A program made the translations under genes and the position numbers. The notes beneath the pieces are model-generated. The model was given only the letters and a program-made list of their open reading frames with translations. It ran no database searches and was not told where the DNA came from. Shown piece after piece: positions 57,750 to 64,000 of a DNA stretch of 64,000 nt. How positions within the stretch are numbered: the stretch's first letter is position 1; the number at the start of each line of letters is the position of its first letter. The stretch is from Microglena sp. YARC (Eukaryota > Chlorophyta > Chlorophyceae > Chlamydomonadales > Chlamydomonadaceae): positions 10,765,247-10,829,246 of the forward strand of contig CM039466.1 of NCBI GenBank assembly GCA_022414725.1, given 5' to 3'.

Positions 57750-58460
57750 TTTGCCATCATTGGTTTGTTTTCCGAATGAATGAAAGTTGAAATAACTAGA
57801 ATGAGACAATTCGAATTGTTTTTAATTAACTCCTGAAATCAATTCTCTTGCTCAGTTTAATTGACAATAAACATAAGCATAAGTTATGTTCATGGTATTG
57901 CTCAGGGGCGACCGTAGGGAGAGAGGGCCAAGGGCAAAGTCATCCTCATCGCTAGCATCCGGATCAAAGCCACCGGACATGCATTGGATTAGGTGGTTTA
58001 TGCAACATCAACTGTTGTTTTGCCGATGACGATCAGCGCAGTTCCGCCGCTGGACGCAATGGCGACGCATTGGAGTATTAGAGGAGCTGAACTAGTAGCG
58101 GAGGAGAATTTGCCCCAACCCCCCCGGGCTGCCCGCGCTTCGGCGGGTTTGGGGGCAGATGTGGCGTTGCACTGCGGTCGGTCGACTGGGCCGCACAATT
58201 TGTGATGCGATGTCATACAAAAATACAGTGTAGACCATATGGTGTACCACTGACTGGTGCGCTTTAGTCCAAGCTCAGATGCCAGTACGGTCGTGGGAAG
58301 CCCAGAATAAACAAGTTGGTGCTATTCTCCAGTATGTACACTTATGCATGCAAACGGGATGGGTTCCGGGTCATTCTCAAAACGTCCTATATGGTGGCTC
58401 GTACTAATTTTCAAATTTCAATTTTGTTAACAGACTGACTGGTGTATACAAGCTCCTGCG
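57750..58460. other. Unassigned sequence
   Basis: No gene recognised; 57990-58205 is GC-rich and open on both strands but without family resemblance. Confidence 0.4.
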
Positions 58461-58464
58461 TTTT

Positions 58465-58802
58465 TTTTGGCGGAGCCCCTCTTCAAAGGGGGCGGGACCG
58501 CGGGAGCGAGCCCAGGGTTACCTACTGCGTTGAAGGGAGGGTTGTCCGCTTGTCTGATTCCATTGCGGACCCTGACCGCGACTGACCCGACCTGACTACC
58601 CGACCCGACCTACTCGACCATCTGACCCTGACCTAGACCTCCTGACTGCCCGAAGAACCGAAGCCTGACACGTCAGCCATACTGATGTCGTACTAACGTT
58701 TCGCGGTTCCGTTGCCCACCTTTTTGCTTCGTTCGTCGTGAACACTCTCGCGCCAGTTTTTGTTTTTTAGTTCTCGTCGCTTGCGACGCTGCATAGAATG
58801 TT
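58465..58802 (+). mobile_element. Interspersed family A copy, expanded
   Basis: TTTTTTTTGGCGGAGCCCCT to CGTCGCTTGCGACGCTGCAT. The middle is lengthened by a GACCTGACTACCCGACC patch. Confidence 0.75.
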
Positions 58803-58907
58803 GTTAACGGTTTTGTGTACAATCATCCTGTTTCGTGTTTCCCGTGCATATGGTACTCGTGAGTGAGTCCAGAGCTCGTATGAACAATGAAGTGCGGGGT
58901 TCGAACC

Positions 58908-59111
58908 AGGGTACTACATTTTGTCAAATCGGTCAGCGCTTAAAGCGCACTGAACGTCAAATTGGTGCAGCGCTTTGTAAGTGCAAAAAGCGCAAAACTC
59001 CGCGCCTGCGCCCACAGGGCTTTAGAAAAACTGCGTGAAACGCGCAGTGAGGGCTCAAAAAGGCAGTGTGTTAACGCGCTGCCCTTTTGGCGCGCTGCTT
59101 TGTAGTACCCT
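58908..59111. mobile_element. MITE-like element D copy, best termini
   Basis: CAGGGTACTACATTTTGTC at the left and GCTTTGTAGTACCCTG at the right: perfect inverted ends CAGGGTACTACA. The centre has GCGC-rich, self-complementary text. Flanked by GGGTTCGAAC and GTACGAACCC. Confidence 0.85.
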
Positions 59112-59285
59112 GGTACGAACCCCCTTCAGGTGCGCTTTTAGTGTTCGTGTTACTGTCACCGCCATGGTAGCATTGTACCAGGGTAAAGAGTAGCAGCCTT
59201 TCCCGTACCGCGCGTAAGGCGGGGCCTCCCATAATACCATATCCGTACAGGGAATGCAGGGCGCTATCAATTACTTTTTAGCATA
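59112..59285 (+). mobile_element. SINE-like family copy (body part)
   Basis: GGTGCGCTTTTAGTGTTCGT...CACCGCCATGGTAGCATTGT...GGGCCTCCCATAATACCAT parallels 59725-59830. It adjoins the element D right end, so D probably inserted into the tRNA-like head of this copy. Confidence 0.55.
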
Positions 59286-59394
59286 CTTGGTGAGTCTCGG
59301 TAAAGTACTGTACTTGGTGGTGGTGAGTTCGTGCTCTTATCAGTGATAATCAGACCATGCAATTAAAGAGGGTCTCAATTCTCTATCAGGGGTG

Positions 59395-59640
59395 TCGAAG
59401 GGTACGTTAAAATCTACATTTTTTGAGACGTAAGTGACTCGCATACTTCTAACTGTACTTCAAAATCTACGTTTTGAGATGTTTACTGTTCAACTTGATC
59501 TAAGTGTACTGTTAAAGTCTACGTTTCGTATGTTATCTCATAAAATGTTTCTCAACTTCTAACTATAATTCAAACTCTACGTTTCGATATGTAACATGTT
59601 CTCATCTTCTAACTGTACTTCAAATATGTGTTTTGTGTGC
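59395..59640 (+). repeat. About 60-bp degenerate tandem repeat, 4-5 units
   Basis: TTCTAACTGTACTTCAAAAT + CTACGTTTTGAGATGT and variants. Confidence 0.8.
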
Positions 59641-59664
59641 TGTCTCAACGACCTGTCCGTTACT

Positions 59665-59830
59665 TGACGAACAGCTCTGGTAGACGGCTCGTTGAAAACG
59701 AGAAGGTGCAGGTTTCGAATCCCTACGAGTGCGCTTGAGTGTTTGCGGTTGCTATCAACCGCGATGGTAGCTTTGTCCAGGTAAAGTAGCAGACGGGGCT
59801 CCCTTAATACCACGTCCTACAAGGCGTTAT
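59665..59830 (+). mobile_element. tRNA-derived SINE-like element
   Basis: Head resembles tRNA: CAGCTCTGGTAGACGG (box A-like), CTCGTTGAAAACGAG (an anticodon-arm-like hairpin with GAA) and GCAGGTTTCGAATCCC (box B with one extra T). The body then matches the two other copies. Not a functional tRNA, because the T-arm is disrupted and no acceptor stem is visible. Confidence 0.6.
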
Positions 59831-60030
59831 CAGTACCCCCTGCCTATCCGCCCATCACTGTGTGCACAATGCAGGTGCAGAGCAGCGTCATCGCACGTTT
59901 GTGGAAGAAGAAGGAGGTTGAGCGCCAGAACACTAACCGGCAGCCACTGAGCCGGAGATGGTGGAGTGGGGGCGACAGCGTGACAGGCTCCACACAGGCG
60001 GGCCAAACTCAGAGATACACTGATGGATAA

Positions 60031-60145
60031 TGCGAGGGGGGGGGGGCGGGGGGGCGGGGCGGGAGGGGCTGGGGTTGGGGGGGGGGGGGGGGTGGGAGGG
60101 GGGGGGGGGGGGGGGGGGGTAGGGTGTGGGGGGGGGGGGGGGGAA
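60031..60145. repeat. Poly-G/G-rich tract
   Basis: Runs of up to about 20 G; length uncertain in any assembly. Confidence 0.95.
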
Positions 60146-60619
60146 GAATAAAGTTATCAGACCGCATCATCGGAAGTTGTTATTTCGCCAGTCTGAGATC
60201 CCCCCCCAAGTTTGAGGCTCGTACTGGACACCCACCCCATCCTGAGTCCCCCCCAGTTTGAGCCCGCACCCCCCACGCCCCACTCCCCCGGGAGTGACAC
60301 CCCCCCAGTTTTTTGAGGCCTCATACCCGAACACCCAGGCAGTAACACGTAGTGTATAGGAGGGTTGAGTGGGAGAGCAGGATGAACACGCTCCACACGG
60401 CAGTGTTTTTTTCCTTAGGCCTGGGGAAACGATGGTTATCTGTACCAATTCGCGAATTAACATTAATAATCATGTGTGCACGATTAATCGTTGCTTTAGA
60501 AAAACACTGCACACGGTGGGCCAAACTCAGAGATTATTGATGGATTATTGTATGTGTGTACCGTATGTACTTATGTTGACTTTCCTTTCCAGATCTTTTA
60601 CAGACCGGAGTCCTTGGGT

Positions 60620-60728
60620 GGTACTTTTTTTTAGTTGTGAAAGGACTTTCACCCAGGAGGTGGGTCTGCCCGACACAAACCAGCGACACCGAGGATTCGT
60701 TTTGAATGGCGTTGCCACTCCTACACCA
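60620..60728 (+). repeat. Interspersed family H copy
   Basis: GTTGTGAAAGGACTTTCACC, CAGGAGGTGGGTCTGCC and GTTGCCACTCCTACACC match 13880-13985. Confidence 0.65.
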
Positions 60729-60926
60729 TATCTCTTTGCATCTGCACATGCTTTGGCATTTGCATGATGCCCCGGCATCAACCTGAAGACGCTAGGGGCA
60801 TTATCTTGAAGGCCGTTGTCTGCTGGTGGACCGTTGCCCTCCGTCTGCAGACAACACTACCAGGCCTTATTTATGCAAGCAGCTTGGTTTGCTCATTCTG
60901 ATTGTTGCACTGCCTGATGTTGCTTG

Positions 60927-61073
60927 CAGGGTACTACTAAGCGCGCACGGTGCCGCGCTGCCTTTTTGAGCCCCTCAATTGTTCCCTTCCAGTCTAGGAT
61001 TAGTGCAGGGAGGCCCTAACCCTTTCAGGCGAAAATCCGTATCCCCCCCCCCCCCCCCCTAAAACAAACTGTA
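60927..61073 (+). mobile_element. Truncated element D joined to family G
   Basis: CAGGGTACTACTAAGCGCGC opens a D copy that stops at GAGCCCCTCA. It is followed at once by the family G segment (CCCTTCCAGTCTAGGATTAG ... poly-C ... AAAACAAA). Confidence 0.65.
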
Positions 61074-61145
61074 ATTTGTTTGTTGAGTATGATTCGAAGA
61101 ACCCCCCTGAGTATGTGGAGCGGGCTCCGTATTGGCTTGTATAAT

Positions 61146-61306
61146 TCAAATGATCACTGTACCTGACGACTCAGCCCCCCCGTCGGTAAAGCGATTGTTT
61201 GGGGGTCATTTGCATCAGATTTTTTTTTTTAAGTCACCCTTCTATACGGTGGTTGGGCAAGTCCCTTTAGCCTATTTTGGCCTACCCCTGGACTGTAACA
61301 TACATA
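61146..61306 (+). mobile_element. Interspersed family B copy
   Basis: From ACTCAGCCCCCCCGTCGGTA to CCCCTGGACTGTAACATACA. Confidence 0.75.
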
Positions 61307-61604
61307 GCAATCATACATCCCCTGGAGGATCATATTTATAATAGCGCGTTGTCCGTGATATGTTTTAGCCTTTTTGGTTCTCAGGCAGTTAGGCTTTTGG
61401 TTTCTTGTGTTTCGGATCTCGACTTTTTCGTAACCTTCGCTGACGCCGTGGCCACAGGGGTGGTCCTCCTGTCGGTACGACGGGCTCAGATGCTAGTGTT
61501 TATAAAATTGCCTCAATCACGCAGTTAGGCTCTGAAAGCTTGCACGCAAGAACGCTCATCACATACTCATGTAGTACGAATTATCTGTGATTTTTTGTGT
61601 ACTG

Positions 61605-61790
61605 ATTGGCAGACGTTGCGCGTCCAGAGTTAGCTGAAGAATCCAAGTAAACAATTCAAATTCAAGTTGGCAGACGGTGAGCACCCAGACTTGCTGGAGA
61701 TCCTGTAACAATTCAATTCAAATCGGCAGATGGTGAGCACTGAGCAGCCCAGAGTTAGCTGAAGATTCATGTAACAATTCAAATTATGTC
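61605..61790 (+). repeat. About 65-bp tandem repeat, three units
   Basis: GGCAGAC..TG.GC.CCCAGA.TTGCTGGAGATCC..GTAACAATTCAAA and variants; related to 9316-9370. Confidence 0.8.
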
Positions 61791-62116
61791 TTTCGTTGGT
61801 TACATGGACTAGCAAAAAGTGACTGCTCACAGAGAAACATCGATTGAGAATGAGGTAATCCTGTATTATCATACCACTTGAGTGCTCTCATTATGCTTGA
61901 TACAATATCCTGGTACAACCATCACGTATGCATGTTACCAGTTATGTTATTGGGACGGTAATTTAATTGAGCGATTGTTCATTTGAGCGATCTCATTTTT
62001 TTTATAATTTTTATGAAGTATTTCCATCCTTCGAAGTAACAGGATTAATGACCAGCTTCATGCTGGAGTCTTTATCCACCAATTCAGGTTCATCACGTTC
62101 TTCTTGTTCTCGAAGC

Positions 62117-62302
62117 TCAGTCGAAACCAGGGGGGTCAAAATTGGGGTCAAAGAATTTGAAAGATTGAAGGAGGTCACTCGGCTTCTGGTCCCAATATTC
62201 CGTGTGGTCTACCACGATGTTCTCTACTGGGTCCAGAGTCAGAACTGTATGGCCAGTGTAGATCATGGTGTGGGGTACCCCTGGGAGGCGGAAGGCAGAC
62301 AC
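62117..62302 (-). CDS. SnoaL/NTF2-like gene, last exon
   Basis: Minus-strand acceptor CTTCGCACAG then GTGTCTGCCTTCCGC: 61 codons, VSAFRLPGVPHTMIYTGHTV LTLDP..., HTEYWDQKPSDLLQ, and TGA at 62119-62117. It is the only one of three copies that is open. Confidence 0.6.
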   Translation of the reverse strand: MSAFRLPGVPHTMIYTGHTVLTLDPVENIVVDHTEYWDQKPSDLLQSFKFFDPNFDPPGFD

Positions 62303-63805
62303 CTGTGCGAAGCATGAATGTGTATGTTGTTACAGTCCAGGGGTAGGCCAAATAGGCTCAAGGGACTTGCCCAATCGTGACAGGAGGGGCTAAAACGAAA
62401 AAGCTCTGGGAAGCATGAATGGTGTTGATTAGTGATGACATGCTTGACCACTGGGTCTCAAGTCAGAACTGTCTGAGCAGTGTTAATCATGGTGTGGGGG
62501 ACTGGGAGACAGAAGCAGATACCTGTGGGAAGAATGGATGATGTTGATTAGTGGTGGCACGCTCTTGGCTCCAGTGCAAGCAAAACAGCCCCACCCACCC
62601 CCACCCCCCACCCCCGACACACAAAACCTCCCCCAAATGGTGGTTGGCCCCAGTGCTAGCAAACGGGCTGGCTTGGGGAGCTGCCTGGAAGCTGCCGAGA
62701 AAATCTGAAAAGAAAAGCCATGATGAAGCTACGCGTGTTTGGTGGTTGGCCCCAGTGCTAGCAAACAGGCTGCCCCCCTCAACTTCACGCCTTGTACTAA
62801 GGTGTACTATTTATTTATGGCATGCTCTACCACTGGGTCCGGAGTCAGAACTGAATGGCCAGTGTAGATCATGGTGTGGGGGACCCCCCCCCTGGAGATG
62901 GAAGGCAGACACCTGTGGTAAGAATGGATGTGTATGTTGTTACAGTCCAGGGGTAGGCCAAATAGGCCAAAGGGACTTGCCCAACAGTGACAGGAGTAAA
63001 CAACACATGGAACGTAGATTTTGAAGTAGCCTTGAACAAGGCTGGTGCGGTACTCGCTATAAGGTGATGGTGCGTTTTTGCTCTCACCCCCACCCACCCA
63101 CTCTCCCCAAGGCTCTCCCCACCCACCCACCCACCCACCTTCCCCAACACTCTCCCTACCCACGAACTCTCGCCAATGCTCTCCCCACCACCCACTCTCC
63201 CCACCAACGCACCTCCCACCCACTCTCCCCACCATACTGCAATCTCTCACCTGCCTCCAACCTTCGAAGGTGATGGTGTGTTTTTTACTCCCCCCCCCCC
63301 CCCCCCCCCATATTCTTCCCATAGCACTCCCACCCCCACACCCCCACCCTCCCCACCATACAGCAATCTCTCACCTGCCTCCACCCTTCGAAGGTGATGG
63401 TGCGTGCCTGCTCTCACACCCACACACCCACTCTCCCCACCCACGCACCTCCCTACCCACTCTCCCCACCATACTGCAATCTCTCACCTGCCTCCAACCC
63501 TCAAAGGTGATGGTGCGTGCCTGCCCTCACCCCCACACACCCACTCTCCTTAAAGCTCTCCCCACCCAACCACCCCCACCCTCTCTCACCTCCCCACCCA
63601 CCCTCCCCACCATACTGCAATCCCTCACCTGCCTCCACCCTTCGAAGGTGATGGTGCGTGCCTGCTCATCCAGGACCACATCGTCAGTTAGGGCCAGCTT
63701 GCACTTGTCAGAAACAAACAGCACTTTCACCCCATTCACCCAGGAATCAAGGCCGTTGCCGAAGTCATCGTTGCCATCAGCAAAGTGAGCATCATCTGCG
63801 TACAC
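62117..63805 (-). CDS. SnoaL/NTF2-like domain protein, minus strand, partial
   Basis: Two exons on the minus strand, 63805-63629 and 62302-62117, encode the C-terminal part of a small protein. The pattern YADDAHFADG....NGLDSWVNG fits the NTF2-like fold (SnoaL/DUF2358 type), where an early 'FxDP..x.GxxxY' segment is followed by a strand ending in HT.LTLDP...IV.DHTEYWDQ. The family has enzymes and non-catalytic proteins, many of them chloroplast-located in plants, so function is open. Both exons are phase 0 as drawn. One or more exons may lie between 62303 and 63628, since the middle beta strands are not seen; 62975-63055 has open frames on the minus strand but no clear border. Upstream exons lie to the right, and a degenerate copy of exon text is present at the window edge. 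Confidence 0.5.
62328..62405 (-). mobile_element. Family B copy (reverse, partial)
   Basis: GTTACAGTCCAGGGGTAGGC ... CGTGACAGGAGGGGCTAAAAC. Confidence 0.75.
62415..62545 (-). pseudogene. Acceptor-side echo of the last exon (degenerate)
   Basis: ACCACTGGGTCTCAAGTCAG, AACTGT, GTTAATCATGGTGTGGGG and CAGATACCTGTGGGAAGAATG copy the start of the last exon with frameshifts. Confidence 0.75.
62560..62815. repeat. Family E copies, CCCCACC tract and family C end
   Basis: Family E at 62640-62680 and 62738-62815, part at 62560-62582; C-rich tract 62585-62630; family C right end at 62675-62722 (GGGAGCTGCCTGGAAGCTGC...GAAAAGAAAAG). Confidence 0.6.
62818..62930 (-). pseudogene. Second acceptor-side echo of the last exon
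   Basis: CTACCACTGGGTCCGGAGTC, CAGTGTAGATCATGGTGTGG and CAGACACCTGTGGTAAGAATG. A CCCCCCC run changes the frame. It could serve as an alternative 3' exon with a different short tail, but this is unproven. Confidence 0.75.
62933..63000 (-). mobile_element. Family B fragment (reverse)
   Basis: GTTACAGTCCAGGGGTAGGC ... AACAGTGACAGGAGT, right beside the echo exon, in the same arrangement as at 62328. Confidence 0.7.
63060..63628 (-). pseudogene. Three to four donor-side echoes of the upstream exon with CCCACCC tracts
   Basis: Copies of the exon end and donor (minus strand CACCTTCGAAGG.TGGAGGCAG|GTGAGAGATTGCAGTATGG) lie with borders at about 63248, 63372, 63485 and the functional 63628, spaced 113-141 bp. 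Each is followed on the minus strand by G-rich GGGGAGAGTGGGTGG intron text. A very worn start is seen at 63064. Confidence 0.88.
63629..63805 (-). CDS. SnoaL/NTF2-like gene, internal exon
   Basis: Minus-strand acceptor CCTCCGACAG; 59 codons, VYADDAHFADGNDDFGNGLD, SWVNGVKVLF to ITFEGWRQ; donor GGCAG|GTGAGG. Phase 0 at both ends. Confidence 0.62.
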
Positions 63806-63814
63806 CTGTCGGAG

Positions 63815-63965
63815 GCAAGGGATTGGTGTGGGTGTGTGAGTGTGTGGGAGAGTGTGTGTGTGAGTGTGTGGGTGTGTGAGTGTACAGTGTGTGCGTGAGT
63901 GTATGGGGTGTGGGGTGTGTGCGGGGTGTATGGGATGCGGGTGTGTGAGGTGTGGGTGGCGTGGG
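63815..63965 (-). repeat. CACACTCACACACCC tract before acceptor
   Basis: C/A-rich on the sense (minus) strand, directly before the acceptor at 63806. Confidence 0.85.
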
Positions 63966-63969
63966 CTTG

Positions 63970-64000
63970 TTGGGAATCAAGGCCGTTGCTGAAGCCATCG
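63970..64000 (-). pseudogene. Acceptor-side echo of the internal exon (cut by window)
   Basis: GGAATCAAGGCCGTTGCTGA AGCCATCG repeats the text at 63751-63779 with two changes, so another copy of this exon begins beyond the edge. The functional copy may be either one. Confidence 0.7.

Noticed and set aside
59665..59740. Functional tRNA-Phe gene
   Set aside because: Extra base in the T-arm, no acceptor stem pairing, and the sequence continues into a SINE-like body shared with other copies.
59876..60030. Possible exon QSSVIARLWKKKEVERQ after GGTGCAG
   Set aside because: An acceptor-like start, but no donor, no partner exons and no family; parts recur at about 60375-60540.
61277..61528. Hydrophobic open frame (…LLVSCVSDLDFFVTFADAV…)
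   Set aside because: Begins inside a family B copy and has no recognisable homology or splice context.

Overview
This is a nuclear window from a eukaryote with a large, intron-rich and very repeat-rich genome. A green alga or another unicellular alga is my best guess. The guess rests on plant/green-type TTTAGGG-like tracts in introns and on the gene content; it is inference only. There are no prokaryotic features. Recognisable coding sequence is about 1.6 kb out of 63 kb of called bases. It lies in three split genes whose exons I joined by hand from conserved residues, GT/AG (once GC/AG) borders and matching intron phases.

Layout. (1) 1-8400, + strand: the 3' part of a pirin gene (cupin-fold, metal-binding nuclear protein). 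Exons lie at 1971-2087, 3978-4227, 6618-6767 and 7251-7319; the 5' exons lie left of the window. (2) 10842 to at least 23994, + strand: a SETD9-like SET-domain gene. One candidate first exon (10842-11036) and five well-supported exons (11906-12007, 15740-15828, 17634-17740, 20761-20869, 23921-23994) run into the start of the SET domain. The catalytic half is not found. (3) About 26171-47620: a satellite of 40-bp units, some 535 copies, apparently inside or truncating the SETD9-like gene. It decays into error-rich sequence and meets a 1000-base N gap (48001-49000). (4) 49001-57900: sequence of a different character, with local tandem repeats but none of the interspersed families seen elsewhere; no gene recognised. 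(5) 58460-64000: interspersed families return, and a minus-strand gene for a small SnoaL/NTF2-like protein occupies 62117-63805, probably continuing to the right.

The most unusual feature is not a gene. Almost every exon identified is flanked by tandem, degenerate copies of its own splice junction. Copies of intron-end plus exon-start pile up before acceptors, and copies of exon-end plus donor plus intron-start pile up after donors. The intact exon sits at the inner edge. Periods range from about 32 to about 240 bp, copy numbers from 2 to 9, and the pattern recurs in all three genes on both strands. Several intronic minisatellites grade directly into these junction copies, so introns here seem to have grown by repeated tandem duplication across exon-intron borders.

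On top of this lie several short interspersed families, labelled A-H here for convenience: a CAGGGTACTAC-ended MITE (D), a foldback MITE with about 35-bp inverted ends (C), two elements of about 150-290 bp without clear ends (A, B), shorter shared segments (E, F, G, H) and a tRNA-derived SINE-like family. The three genes have no evident functional link.
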